32,406 nt of DNA, taken from Rickettsiales bacterium (GTDB lineage: Bacteria > Pseudomonadota > Alphaproteobacteria > Methylaequorales > Methylaequoraceae). A program made the translations under genes and the position numbers. Under the pieces are notes generated by a model. That model ran no database searches. It was not told the origin of the DNA and saw only the letters and a list, made by a program, of their open reading frames with translations. This document shows positions 8,227 through 18,954 of this stretch, piece by piece. The stretch's first letter is position 1. Every line of letters begins with the position of its first letter. The stretch is taken from the NCBI GenBank assembly GCA_028407765.1, contig JAOOJU010000008.1, positions 1 through 32,406 of the forward strand. The letters are read 5' to 3'.

Positions 8227-10839
8227 ATGATTGAAAAAAGATTTAATCCTGATTTATTTGAAAAAGAGTGTCTTTCATATTGGCAAAAAAATAAAAAATT
8301 TAAATTTAAAGACTCTGATGACTTAGAACCATATTGTATTATGATGCCACCTCCAAATATAACTGGAAATCTTCATATTGGTCATGCTCTAACTTTTTCT
8401 TTACAAGATATATTAGTAAGATTTCAAAAAAAAATGGGAAAATCTGTTTTATGGCAACCAGGTACAGATCACGCTGGAATTGCTACAGAAATAATTGTTG
8501 AAAAAAATATTTTAAATAATGGCAAAGAGAAAAAAAAAATAGGAAGAGAAAAGTTCATCGAAGAGGTTTGGAAATGGAAAGAAAACTCTGGATCAATGAT
8601 AATTGAACAATTAAAAAGAATGGGAACGTCTGTTGATTGGGATAGAAGTAGATTTACTATGGATGAGGGGTTAAGTAAAGCAGTAAAGCATGTTTTTGTG
8701 AAACTATATAATGAAGGAATAATATATAAAGATAAGAGATTAGTTAACTGGGACCCAGAACTTAAAACTGCAGTTTCAGATCTTGAAGTGAATCAAAAAG
8801 AAGTGAATGGTAAAATCTGGTTTTTAAATTACAAAATCTATAATTCTGATGATGTAATTAGTATTGCTACAACAAGACCTGAAACGATTTTTGCTGATAC
8901 AGCGATTGCTATTCACCCAAAAAATAATAAACTTAAAAAATTTATTGGTCAAATAGCAGTTATTCCAATTTTAGGAAAAAAGATACCAATAATCGGAGAT
9001 TCATATGCGGATCCAGAAAAAGGAACTGGAGCAGTAAAAATAACTCCAGGGCATGATTTTAATGATTTTATAGTGGGTAAAAGAAATGATTTGCAGATTA
9101 TAAATATTTTTGATGAATCAGCTTGTATGAATAATAATGTCCCTAAAAAATTTATTGGACTTAATCGTTATCTTGCCAGAAAAAAAATTGTTGAGGAACT
9201 GAAAAAATCTAATCAAGTAATAAAAATAGAAGATAACCCAATGACTATTCCTATCGGAGACCGATCCGGGGAGGTAATTGAGCCTTTACTTACTGAACAG
9301 TGGTATTGTGACGCAAAAAAATTATCTAAACCAATTAAAAAGTATATTGAAAAATCTAAATTAAATTTTCATCCTTCGAATTGGGTTAACACCTTTAATA
9401 ATTGGATAGAAAATATTGAACCATGGTGTATTTCAAGACAGATTTGGTGGGGCCATAGAATACCGGCATGGTATTCAAAATGTGGAAAAATTTTTGTTGC
9501 CGAGAATGAAAAAGAAGCAATACAACATGCAAAAGAATATTTTGGAAAAAATTCTTTTAGATTATCCCAGGATAACGATGTATTAGATACATGGTTTTCC
9601 TCTGCGTTGTGGCCATTTAGTACTCTAGGTTGGCCAAGTAAAAATAGTGATCTTAAGAGGTTTTATCCCACAAATGTTTTGATTACCGGTTTTGATATTA
9701 TATTTTTTTGGGTGGCTAGAATGGTTATGATGGGAATAAAATTTATTGGAGATATTCCATTTAAAAATGTTTATATCCATCCATTAGTAAAAGATGAGAA
9801 TGGAAAAAAAATGTCTAAATCAAAAGGAAATGTGATTGATCCAATTAAATTAATTAAAGTTTATGGATCAGATGCATTGAGATTTACTCTAGTTTCTTCA
9901 GCCTCACAAGGAAGAGACATTAAATTATCCAATAAACTTGTTGAGACAAATCGGAATTTCATTACTAAAATATGGAATGTTGCCAGATTTTTTGAAATGA
10001 ATAAATTTAATTCCAATTCAAAATTTGAACCAGAAAATATTTCATTAGATATCAATCATTGGATTTATATTCAATTTTATGAAACTCAAAAAAAGGTAAT
10101 TAGTTATTTAGAAAAGTTTCAGTTCAATTACGCTACAGATAAACTCTACCAATTCATATGGAATGATTTTTGTGATCTTTATATTGAATTAATTAAGCCG
10201 TATTTAAAAGATAAAAAATACTTTTCTGAAGTGAACAGCACTTTTTCCTGGATTTTTATTAATATTCTAAATCTTTCAAACCCATTTCTACCCTTTATTA
10301 CAGAAGAAATTTCTTTTCGACTGGGTTTTACCAAAGAGTTTAATTTATTTGAGAAAAATTATCAAAATCTGAATAAAGGTTCATTTGAACCTAAAAGAAA
10401 AAAGATTTTTGATAAATTAATAATTTTTATTAGAGATTTTCGAGATTTCCTAACAAATAAAAAACTTCCAAATTCGTATGATTTATATGTATTTGATTTA
10501 AATAAAGTAAGTTTTTTAGAAGATAATAAAAGAATTATTCAATCTGTTTTTAGAGTTAATGAAATAATCTATAATAAAATAGAAGTTGAAAAAAATGCTG
10601 ACATCTTTATTTCTTCAGAGTTAAAATTTGGTGTAATTGTCCAAAATAAAAATTCATTTGAGAAATTAGAAGAAAAAGTAAATTTTTACAGAAAAGAAAT
10701 AACTTTTTTATCAAGAAATTTAAATAATGATAATTTTTTAAAAAATGCACCAAAAAAAATAATTGACGAACAATCAGAAAAATTAAAAAGTGCTAAAACT
10801 AGTTTGGAATTGATCGAAAATTCTATTAAAAATAAATAA
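8227..10839 (+). CDS. valS: Valyl-tRNA synthetase
   Basis: PPPNITGNLHIGHAL, GTDHAGIATE, WCISRQIWWGHRIPAWY, DVLDTWFSSALWPFSTLGWP, KMSKSKGNVIDP; C-terminal coiled coil. Confidence 0.98.
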   Translation: MIEKRFNPDLFEKECLSYWQKNKKFKFKDSDDLEPYCIMMPPPNITGNLHIGHALTFSLQDILVRFQKKMGKSVLWQPGTDHAGIATEIIVEKNILNNGKEKKKIGREKFIEEVWKWKENSGSMIIEQLKRMGTSVDWDRSRFTMDEGLSKAVKHVFVKLYNEGIIYKDKRLVNWDPELKTAVSDLEVNQKEVNGKIWFLNYKIYNSDDVISIATTRPETIFADTAIAIHPKNNKLKKFIGQIAVIPILGKKIPIIGDSYADPEKGTGAVKITPGHDFNDFIVGKRNDLQIINIFDESACMNNNVPKKFIGLNRYLARKKIVEELKKSNQVIKIEDNPMTIPIGDRSGEVIEPLLTEQWYCDAKKLSKPIKKYIEKSKLNFHPSNWVNTFNNWIENIEPWCISRQIWWGHRIPAWYSKCGKIFVAENEKEAIQHAKEYFGKNSFRLSQDNDVLDTWFSSALWPFSTLGWPSKNSDLKRFYPTNVLITGFDIIFFWVARMVMMGIKFIGDIPFKNVYIHPLVKDENGKKMSKSKGNVIDPIKLIKVYGSDALRFTLVSSASQGRDIKLSNKLVETNRNFITKIWNVARFFEMNKFNSNSKFEPENISLDINHWIYIQFYETQKKVISYLEKFQFNYATDKLYQFIWNDFCDLYIELIKPYLKDKKYFSEVNSTFSWIFINILNLSNPFLPFITEEISFRLGFTKEFNLFEKNYQNLNKGSFEPKRKKIFDKLIIFIRDFRDFLTNKKLPNSYDLYVFDLNKVSFLEDNKRIIQSVFRVNEIIYNKIEVEKNADIFISSELKFGVIVQNKNSFEKLEEKVNFYRKEITFLSRNLNNDNFLKNAPKKIIDEQSEKLKSAKTSLELIENSIKNK

Positions 10840-11618
10840 TGTATAGTTTTAAGTTTAAGAAATTAAATTTTATTACCAATTGCTCCTTCAATAATAATTT
10901 AAAAAAATTAATAATTCTTCCTGGGTTGGGATGTGAAGCAAAGGAATACAAATATTTATTTAGAATGTCATCTTTAAAGTATCAGATAATAGTTATCGAA
11001 GTTCCTGGTCATAATTTTTCATATTTAAACTGTAAAAATGATTTTCTCTTAGATTTTGCCAAACAAATTTTCTTATTTATAAAGTTAAATAATTTAAAAA
11101 ATATCACATTCTATGGACATTCAATTTCATGTATAACAATTATTTTACTTTTTAAAAATTTTATTAAAAAAATTAAAAATTATAAATTTATCATTAATGA
11201 AGGTAACTTAGTTGAATCAGACTGTTCAAATGTTACAAAAAAAACTTATATGTATGAAAAGAGTTATTTTTTTGATACTGGATTTTCAAAACTATGCAAA
11301 ATTTGTTCTTCTTCAAATGATGTAACAGTTAAAAATTGGTCTTTATCTTTAAGAAAATTATCATCAAAAAACTTTTACTTTTATTGTAAATCTGCAGTAA
11401 GATGGACTAAGAAAACTAATTTATTAAGTTATTATAAGATTTTATTTAAAAAAAAAATTTACATATATGGAGAAAAAAGTAAAAATCAACAATTGTTAGA
11501 AATGTTAAATGGTGAAAAAAAGATTTGTATTCAAAACGCTGGGCATTTTTCGCACATTTATAATAAATCAAGCTTAAAGAATATTTTAATAAAATTTTTG
11601 AATAATAGTGAAAGATAA
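10839..11618 (+). CDS. Putative alpha/beta hydrolase
   Basis: LIILPGLGCEAKEYKYLF, nucleophile-elbow-like YGHSISC, late His NAGHFSHIY; start overlaps the valS stop. Confidence 0.6.
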   Translation: MYSFKFKKLNFITNCSFNNNLKKLIILPGLGCEAKEYKYLFRMSSLKYQIIVIEVPGHNFSYLNCKNDFLLDFAKQIFLFIKLNNLKNITFYGHSISCITIILLFKNFIKKIKNYKFIINEGNLVESDCSNVTKKTYMYEKSYFFDTGFSKLCKICSSSNDVTVKNWSLSLRKLSSKNFYFYCKSAVRWTKKTNLLSYYKILFKKKIYIYGEKSKNQQLLEMLNGEKKICIQNAGHFSHIYNKSSLKNILIKFLNNSER

Positions 11619-13334
11619 ATGATAGATAAATCAAAGTTACCAAGTAGATATGTGAGTATTGGACCCGAATCAGCACCTCATAGATCTTATTACTATGCAA
11701 TGGGTATGAAGGAAAATGAAATAAACCAACCCTTTGTTGGAGTAGCGACATGTTGGAATGAGGCAGCACCATGTAATATTTCTTTATCAAGGCAAGCTCA
11801 GTCTGTAAAAAATGGTGTAAAGAAAAACTTAGGAACACCCAGAGAATTCACTACAATAAGTGTTACAGATGGTATTGCAATGGGTCATGAAGGCATGAAA
11901 TCTTCCTTAGTCTCTAGAGATATAATTGCTGATTCTATAGAGGTAACTATAAGAGGTCATTGCTATGACGGTCTTGTTGGTATAGCAGGTTGTGATAAAT
12001 CACTACCAGGAATTATGATGGCTATGATTAGATTAAATATTCCCTCTGTTTTTTTATATGGTGGCTCAATTTTACCTGGTGTATACAAGAACAAACAGGT
12101 TACCGTTCAAGATGTTTTTGAAGCTGTAGGAGAATTCGATGCAAAAAAAATAACAGAAGAGGAGCTTTTTGAATTAGAAAAAGTTGCATGTCCTTCTGCT
12201 GGGTCGTGTGGAGGTCAATTTACAGCAAATACTATGGCTTGTGTATCAGAAGCTATTGGATTGGCTTTGCCAGGTTCAACATCTACTCCTGCTCCTTATG
12301 AATCAAGAGATAAATTTTCTTATGAAGCTGGAATTACAGTAATGGATTTGATCAATAATCAAATAAAACCACGAGATATTGTCACAAAAAAATCTCTTGA
12401 GAATGCAGCAAGAATTGTTGCTGCTAGCGGAGGCTCAACAAATGCAGCTCTCCATTTACCAGCTTTAGCAAATGAAGCCGGAATAAGTTTTGACATAATG
12501 GATGTGGCTAATATTTTCAAAAAGACTCCATACATAGCAGATCTTAAACCAGGAGGAAAGTATCTTGCAAAAGATTTATTTGATATTGGTGGAGTTCCAA
12601 TAATCATGAAAGCTCTTTTAGAGGGTGGTTATCTTCACTCTGATTGTATAACTGTGACAGGTAAATCTATTGGAGAAAATTTATCAAAAACTAAATTTGA
12701 TTCAACTTCACAAAATATAATTTATTCAACAAAAAAACCAATTTCAGTAACAGGAGGTGTAGTTGGTTTAAAGGGAAATTTGGCTCCAGAGGGTGCAATT
12801 GTTAAAACGGCAGGGATGGCATCATTATTTTTCAAGGGAATTGCTAGATGTTTTGACTGTGAGGAAGACGCATTTTTAGCAGTCAAGAAAAGAGATTATA
12901 AAGAAGGTGATGTTATTGTAATAAGGTATGAAGGGCCAAAGGGAGGACCAGGTATGCGAGAAATGCTTGCTACAACTGCTGCTTTATATGGTCAAGGAAT
13001 GGGTGAAAAAGTAGCTTTAATTACTGATGGAAGATTTTCGGGAGCTACCAGGGGATTTTGTGTTGGACATGTATGTCCTGAAGCAGCATCCGGTGGTATT
13101 ATTGCTTTAGTTGAAAATGGTGATGAAATTATGATTGATGCTGATAAAGGAAAAATAGAACTGTTTGTTTCAGATAAAGAGATTCAAATTAGAAAGAAGA
13201 AATGGAAAACTAAGTCAAATAATTTCACATCAGGAGCTTTATGGAAATATGCACAAACAGTTGGTTCAGCAAAAAATGGTGCGGTTACACATCCAGGTGC
13301 TAGTAAAGAAAAAAAAATTTTTTCAGATATCTAA
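11619..13334 (+). CDS. ilvD: Dihydroxy-acid dehydratase
   Basis: [93 protein letters not shown]. Confidence 0.98.
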   Translation: MIDKSKLPSRYVSIGPESAPHRSYYYAMGMKENEINQPFVGVATCWNEAAPCNISLSRQAQSVKNGVKKNLGTPREFTTISVTDGIAMGHEGMKSSLVSRDIIADSIEVTIRGHCYDGLVGIAGCDKSLPGIMMAMIRLNIPSVFLYGGSILPGVYKNKQVTVQDVFEAVGEFDAKKITEEELFELEKVACPSAGSCGGQFTANTMACVSEAIGLALPGSTSTPAPYESRDKFSYEAGITVMDLINNQIKPRDIVTKKSLENAARIVAASGGSTNAALHLPALANEAGISFDIMDVANIFKKTPYIADLKPGGKYLAKDLFDIGGVPIIMKALLEGGYLHSDCITVTGKSIGENLSKTKFDSTSQNIIYSTKKPISVTGGVVGLKGNLAPEGAIVKTAGMASLFFKGIARCFDCEEDAFLAVKKRDYKEGDVIVIRYEGPKGGPGMREMLATTAALYGQGMGEKVALITDGRFSGATRGFCVGHVCPEAASGGIIALVENGDEIMIDADKGKIELFVSDKEIQIRKKKWKTKSNNFTSGALWKYAQTVGSAKNGAVTHPGASKEKKIFSDI

Positions 13335-14113
13335 CTTAAATCAATCCATATGGGTGTGTGATCAGATGGCCTCTCTAAACCTCTAATCTCAGAATCTATT
13401 CCAAAATTTTTTGTTTGTTCTAATAAATTTGGTGAAATAAGAAAGTGATCAATTAGTAGTCCATCATTTCTCTCCCAAGATGCTTTTTGGTAATCCCAAA
13501 AACTAAATTTTTCTCCTGGTTCATAGAAATCTCTGATTATATTTATCATACCAATGCCTAAAATTTCTCTGAATTTCTTTCGTATAACAATATTTCCAAG
13601 GGCATCATTAATCCAATTATTGAAATTATTTACATCCTTTTCGTTTTCCAAAACGTTAAAATCTCCTCCTACAATAACTTTTTCCTCATTTTTAATATAT
13701 GGCATAATTAAATCTATAAGTTTCTCATACCATTCAATCTTATTCGAAAATTTTTGTGAATCAGAAATAGGATTTCCGTTAGGAGCGTAAATATTATAAA
13801 TATTAGTTTTTAGTTTATTAGATGAATATTTTATAATTCTTGCTTCCTGTATGTTAGTTAGATTGACTTTCGTTGTTATATCTAAGCTATCTATTAAATT
13901 TTTCTTAACTAAAATAGCAACTCCATTTCTTCCTTTTTGGCCATATATATGACTTTTGAAACCTAATTCCAAAAAAAAGTCTACTGGAAACTGTGCTGAT
14001 TCACACTTTATTTCTTGAAGTAAAACTATCGAAGGATTTCTTTTTTTAACCCAGTTTTTAAATATTTCTAATCTAATTCTAACAGAGTTTATATTCCAAG
14101 AAGCAAGGATCAT
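13331..14113 (-). CDS. xthA: Exodeoxyribonuclease III
   Basis: [79 protein letters not shown]. Confidence 0.95.
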   Translation of the reverse strand: MILASWNINSVRIRLEIFKNWVKKRNPSIVLLQEIKCESAQFPVDFFLELGFKSHIYGQKGRNGVAILVKKNLIDSLDITTKVNLTNIQEARIIKYSSNKLKTNIYNIYAPNGNPISDSQKFSNKIEWYEKLIDLIMPYIKNEEKVIVGGDFNVLENEKDVNNFNNWINDALGNIVIRKKFREILGIGMINIIRDFYEPGEKFSFWDYQKASWERNDGLLIDHFLISPNLLEQTKNFGIDSEIRGLERPSDHTPIWIDLS

Positions 14114-14124
14114 TTAAAAAATTT

Positions 14125-14448
14125 TTATATAGAAAAAGATGTTCCACAACCACAAGTTGATGAAGCTTTAGGATTATCTATTTTAAAATACGAACCCATC
14201 ATATCAGAAATGTAATCAATTTTTGAACCTTTTAAAATTTTTAGTGATGTTTTATCAACAAGAATTTTAACATTCTCGTAACAAAATATTTCGTCATCAT
14301 TTCCAACTTCTTCTTCAAAAATGAAATTATACGAGAAGCCTTGACACCCACCACCAGTTATTGAAACTCTAAAAAGACATTCTTTAAGATTTTTTTTCTT
14401 ATTTACTTCTATAATTCTTGAAATAGCATTATTTGTAACAGTAATCAT
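14125..14448 (-). CDS. HesB/IscA/ErpA-type iron-sulfur cluster insertion protein
   Basis: 107 aa; GGGCQGFSYNFIFEE and C-terminal STCGCGTSFSI cysteine motifs. Confidence 0.93.
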   Translation of the reverse strand: MITVTNNAISRIIEVNKKKNLKECLFRVSITGGGCQGFSYNFIFEEEVGNDDEIFCYENVKILVDKTSLKILKGSKIDYISDMMGSYFKIDNPKASSTCGCGTSFSI

Positions 14449-14520
14449 TGTTCTATTTTTTTTTTATGGTTTAATTCTATTTTATAGCAAAATTATTAAT
14501 ATACATCAAAATAAGTAAAA

Positions 14521-15666
14521 ATGAATATTAGTCAACATTCTATTTCTACATCTAAATCATTAGGAAGAGTTTACAAGGAAAATGAAGACTTGCATAGAAC
14601 ATGTTTTATGAGAGATAGAGATCGAATAATTCATTCAACGGCATTTCGTAAATTAAAATATAAAACACAAGTATTTGTTTATCACGAAGGTGATTACTAT
14701 AGAACTAGACTATCTCATAGTATAGAAGTTTCGCAGGTTGCGAGGTCAATTTCAAGAATTTTTCAGGCCAACGATGATCTTTCAGAAGCAATTTCATTGG
14801 CCCATGATCTAGGTCATACCCCATTTGGGCATGCTGGTGAAGAAGCGCTTAATGATAAAATGAAAAATTATGGTGGTTTTGATCATAATTATCAGGCACT
14901 TAAAATCTTAACATCATTGGAAAAAAGATATATTAATTTTGATGGTTTGAATTTAACATGGGAAACTCTTGAAGGAATATTAAAACATAATGGACCTATT
15001 TCTGAAAAAAAAAAAATACCAATTTTTATTCTTAAAATTGTTAAAAAATTTGGTGGTAAATTAAAAAAAAATGCTACATTTGAAGCACAAATTGCAGCAA
15101 TTGCAGATGATGTTGCATATAATAATAATGATATAGATGATGGTATGCATGCTAATTTGTTTAGTATAGAAGAACTTGAACAAATAAAATTGGTAAAAAA
15201 TAGTCTAGAGAAAATAAAGGTTGAGAAGATAGACAAGTCTAACATAAGAATTAGACATGAATTAGTAAGGTTACTTATCAAAAGTATGATTGACGACCTT
15301 GTTATGAATACGGCTTCAAATTTGGAGAAGTTTAAACCTAAAAACAACTATGATGTTCAAAATATTCCTAATAATCTAGTTTGCTTTAGTGATGAGATGA
15401 AAGTAGGTGAAAGTGAACTTAGAAACTTTTTGAAAGAAAGAATGTACAATCATCCAACTGTCAAAACTATGACCTATAAGGCAAAAAAAATTGTTTCAGA
15501 ATTATTTGACTTGTTTGTAAGTGAATATCAACTTCTTCCAGAAGAATGGAGGAATTTTAATAATAAAGAAGAATTACATATTAATGTAGCTGATTTTATA
15601 TCAGGATTGACTGACAAAAATGCAATAACTATTCATAATAAATTCTTTGATTTATATAATTTTTAA
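14521..15666 (+). CDS. dgt: dGTP triphosphohydrolase-like HD protein
   Basis: RDRDRIIHSTAFRKLKYKTQVF, TRLSHSIEVSQVARSISR, SLAHDLGHTPFGHAGEEALN, AAIADDVAYNNNDIDDG. Confidence 0.95.
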   Translation: MNISQHSISTSKSLGRVYKENEDLHRTCFMRDRDRIIHSTAFRKLKYKTQVFVYHEGDYYRTRLSHSIEVSQVARSISRIFQANDDLSEAISLAHDLGHTPFGHAGEEALNDKMKNYGGFDHNYQALKILTSLEKRYINFDGLNLTWETLEGILKHNGPISEKKKIPIFILKIVKKFGGKLKKNATFEAQIAAIADDVAYNNNDIDDGMHANLFSIEELEQIKLVKNSLEKIKVEKIDKSNIRIRHELVRLLIKSMIDDLVMNTASNLEKFKPKNNYDVQNIPNNLVCFSDEMKVGESELRNFLKERMYNHPTVKTMTYKAKKIVSELFDLFVSEYQLLPEEWRNFNNKEELHINVADFISGLTDKNAITIHNKFFDLYNF

Positions 15667-15669
15667 AAA

Positions 15670-17391
15670 ATGTTTTTTTACGAATATTTAAATAATTCAA
15701 TTAATGAAATCTTAAAATCTCTCACAAAAAAGGGATTGTTAACAGAAAAAATATCCGAAAACTCTTTTTTTAATATAGAAACTCCGACGCTTCAAAAATA
15801 TGGTGATGTTTCGACTAATGTCGCCATGGTTTATTCAAAAAAGACCAACCTTAAATTAGATGAGTTTGCAGAAATAATAAAAGTTGAACTTATGAAAGAT
15901 ATACTTATTGAAAGGATTGATGTAGTTAATCCTGGCTTTATAAATATTTTTTTTAAAAATGAATTTTGGCAAAGTCAGTTAAAGTTGGTGTTAGAAAATA
16001 AAACTAAATTAAATAAAAAGAAAAATAAGAAAATTAATGTAGAATACGTTTCTGCGAATCCGACAGGTTTGATGCATATTGGTCATGCAAGAGGAGCTGT
16101 ACTGGGTGACGTTATTTCTAATCTTCTTGAAGAAGAAGGTTATGAAATTACTAGAGAGTATTATATAAACGACGCTGGAAATCAGATTAAGTTATTAGTT
16201 GATACAATATTATTTCACATAGAAAATTCAGAAAGAGATGTTCCGAAAGATTTTCCAAAAAATCTCTACCCAGGATCATATTTAAATAATGTTTCAAAGA
16301 ATATTTTAAGAGAGAATAATAATATTCTAAATGAAACCGATAAATTAGAAAAAATTAGATCTGAGAGCATTAAAATTATCATGAATGATATCAAAGACGA
16401 TTTAAATAACTTAGGTATTCATCATGATGTTTTTACTTCAGAGAGGAATATAACAACAGATAAAGCTGTAAAAAATATTGTATCTTTTCTAAAAAAAAAA
16501 AAATTGGTTTATGAAGGTTTTCAAGATCCACCAAAGGGTATTAAAGAAGATAATTGGAAAAAAACAAAACAACTTTTATTTAGGTCAAAATTAATTTCGG
16601 ATGATTCGGATAGGGCTTTAATTAAAAATAACGGTCAATTAACTTATTTTATGTCAGACATTATTTATCATAAAAATAAAATAGAAAAAAAATATGATTC
16701 GCTTATAAATATTTGGGGCGTAGACCATAGTGGATATGTAGCAAGATTGAAAAATGCTATAACAGTCATGTTTGAAAAAAAAGTTAAAATGGACGTAAAG
16801 CTTACATCATTAGTAAACTTAATAAAAAATAATAAACCCATTAAAATGTCAAAAAGAAAAGGTTCATATATTACTTTAAGAGAAGTCTTGAATGATGTAG
16901 GAAGAGATGTCTTGAGATTTATGATGGTTTCTAGAAGTTCAGAGAAAGTTATAGACTTTAATTTTGATGTAGTAAAATCAAAGACTAAAGAGAATCCTGT
17001 CTTTTATGTTCAATATGCTCATGCTAGATGTCATTCCATACAAAAATTAGCTAGTGAAACAATCAATATATTTGAATATAAAAACATTGACTTCTCTCTC
17101 CTTAAACAAGAAGAAGAGATAATTCTTATAAAAAATTTAGCAAGTTTCAATAAAATAATTAAGGATGCTTCTCAAAAGTATGAACCACATAGAGTTTGTA
17201 ATTTTTTATATGAAGTATCTAAAAATTTTCATAATTATTGGTCTTCAGGAAAAGATTATAAAAATAAACGAATTTTAGTAGAAGGAAATGATAAACTCTC
17301 AAATGCAAGGCTAGCATTAACAAGTGGAGTAAAACTTATAATAAATAGAGGTTTAAATATACTAAGTATTACTGCACCAGATCAAATGTAA
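15670..17391 (+). CDS. argS: Arginyl-tRNA synthetase
   Basis: NVEYVSANPTGLMHIGHARGAVLGDVISNLL, EYYINDAGNQI, WGVDHSGYVARLKNA, KMSKRKGSYITL. Confidence 0.98.
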   Translation: MFFYEYLNNSINEILKSLTKKGLLTEKISENSFFNIETPTLQKYGDVSTNVAMVYSKKTNLKLDEFAEIIKVELMKDILIERIDVVNPGFINIFFKNEFWQSQLKLVLENKTKLNKKKNKKINVEYVSANPTGLMHIGHARGAVLGDVISNLLEEEGYEITREYYINDAGNQIKLLVDTILFHIENSERDVPKDFPKNLYPGSYLNNVSKNILRENNNILNETDKLEKIRSESIKIIMNDIKDDLNNLGIHHDVFTSERNITTDKAVKNIVSFLKKKKLVYEGFQDPPKGIKEDNWKKTKQLLFRSKLISDDSDRALIKNNGQLTYFMSDIIYHKNKIEKKYDSLINIWGVDHSGYVARLKNAITVMFEKKVKMDVKLTSLVNLIKNNKPIKMSKRKGSYITLREVLNDVGRDVLRFMMVSRSSEKVIDFNFDVVKSKTKENPVFYVQYAHARCHSIQKLASETINIFEYKNIDFSLLKQEEEIILIKNLASFNKIIKDASQKYEPHRVCNFLYEVSKNFHNYWSSGKDYKNKRILVEGNDKLSNARLALTSGVKLIINRGLNILSITAPDQM

Positions 17392-17933
17392 TGAAAAAAA
17401 ATTTATTTAAATACTTGATATTATTTTTTTCATTTTCTACGAGCATAGTCATTTCTATTTATACCTTCTTCAGTTATGTTCCAAAGGATAATGTTCCTGA
17501 TATTTTTCCATTAGATAAGGAAAAGAAAGTTATACATTTATTGCCTAAGAACGAAAACAAACTAGAAATTTATAATATTATTAGTCCTGAAAGTTTAAAA
17601 AAAAAAGATAATATTAGTCAAATAAAAAGTAATGAACGAGAAGAGAAATTAGAAAATGATCAGAAAATTCAAGTTATAAAAGAAAATTATAAACTTCAAT
17701 TGGGCTCACTAAGAGATTATGAAAATGCTAAAAAAGAGTATAAAAAATTAACTATAAAATATCCAAATTTTTTTAAAGCTCCTTCCCCGATGATTGAGAA
17801 AATAGATTTTCCGGATAAAGGAATATTTTACAGAATTAAAAGTTCTGAGTCTTTTATTAAAGAAGAAGCTCAGGAAATTTGTAGAGTTCTTACTCTTGAT
17901 AAAAAAAAATGTTTAGTTATAAAAAATGATTAA
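17391..17933 (+). CDS. SPOR-domain membrane protein
   Basis: Single N-terminal TM segment; C-terminal YKLQLGSLRDYENAKKEYKKL...FYRIKSSESFIKEEAQEICRVLTLDKKKCLVI; located between argS and nagZ. Confidence 0.75.
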   Translation: MKKNLFKYLILFFSFSTSIVISIYTFFSYVPKDNVPDIFPLDKEKKVIHLLPKNENKLEIYNIISPESLKKKDNISQIKSNEREEKLENDQKIQVIKENYKLQLGSLRDYENAKKEYKKLTIKYPNFFKAPSPMIEKIDFPDKGIFYRIKSSESFIKEEAQEICRVLTLDKKKCLVIKND

Positions 17934-18954
17934 AAACAAAAAAATACCATTAGGTGTAATTCTCTCTTGTAAAGGTCTTTATCTAACAAAAGAAGAATCA
18001 ATTTTTTTTTCAAAAATAAATCCATTTGGATTTATTCTTTTTACAAGAAATTATAAATCCAAAAAACAATTAATTAAATTAATTAGATTACTAAAAAATA
18101 TTTCTATTAATAAAAATCCTTTGATCTTTGTTGATCAGGAAGGGGGTAGAGTTCAACGTTTTAATAATGACGAATTTTTCACATATCCACCACAAAAGTT
18201 TTTTGGAGATATTTATTGTTTTGATAAAAAGAAAGCTGAAAGGCTATCATATCTGAACGCTAGGTTAATCGCATATGAACTTAAGGAAGTAGGAGTAAAT
18301 GTTAACTGTTCTCCAGTTCTAGACGTTTTTTTTTCTAAAGGGGATAAAATCATTGGTGATAGATCATTTGGATCTGATCCAAAAAATATAGCAGTTTTAG
18401 CAAAAAAATATTGCCAAGGTTTCAAAGATGGTGGAATATTCCCTGTAATCAAACATTTTCCAGGACATGGCAGAGCTGAGCAAGATAGTCATGTTGAGTT
18501 GCCAATTGTTAGTGAAGGTTTGAAAGATTTAGAAAAAGTTGATTTAGTACCATATAGGTCATTAAAAAACGAAAATTTTTTAATGGTCGCTCACATACTT
18601 TACCAAAATATAGATAAAAATATCGCACCTTACTCAAATAAGATTTTGAAGAGTATTTTAGAAGAATCAGTTAATTTCGATGGATTGATAATATCTGATG
18701 ATCTTTCAATGCTGGCATTAAGTGGTACAATCATTGAAAGAACCAAAAATTGTTTTAAAGGTGGCTGTGATATAGTATTGTACTGTGCTGGAAATTTAGA
18801 TGAAATGATCAAAATTTATGATAATTGTGAACAAATAAATAAAAAGAAATTTCAATACTTTGAAAAATGTATGAAAAAGATTAATGTAAAGAATATTAAT
18901 GTAGAGCAATATTTTAATGAGTTAAATGAATCAGGGGCATTCAATACAAAATAG
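17926..18954 (+). CDS. nagZ: Beta-N-acetylhexosaminidase (GH3)
   Basis: FVDQEGGRVQRF, NCSPVLDVFF, GDRSFGSDP, VIKHFPGHGRAEQDSHVELPIV, ISDDLSMLAL. Confidence 0.95.
   Translation: MIKNKKIPLGVILSCKGLYLTKEESIFFSKINPFGFILFTRNYKSKKQLIKLIRLLKNISINKNPLIFVDQEGGRVQRFNNDEFFTYPPQKFFGDIYCFDKKKAERLSYLNARLIAYELKEVGVNVNCSPVLDVFFSKGDKIIGDRSFGSDPKNIAVLAKKYCQGFKDGGIFPVIKHFPGHGRAEQDSHVELPIVSEGLKDLEKVDLVPYRSLKNENFLMVAHILYQNIDKNIAPYSNKILKSILEESVNFDGLIISDDLSMLALSGTIIERTKNCFKGGCDIVLYCAGNLDEMIKIYDNCEQINKKKFQYFEKCMKKINVKNINVEQYFNELNESGAFNTK

Noticed and set aside
11446-11838. 130-aa minus-strand ORF
   Set aside because: Antisense to the alpha/beta hydrolase and the ilvD start; ilvD motifs are unambiguous and the antisense protein is low-complexity.
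13165-13386. 73-aa plus-strand ORF spanning the ilvD/xthA junction
   Set aside because: Out-of-frame overlap with the conserved C-terminus of ilvD; no motif.
14892-15347. 151-aa minus-strand ORF in dgt
   Set aside because: Lies fully antisense to a well-supported HD-domain gene; Ser/Ile/Leu-rich composition is typical of shadow ORFs.
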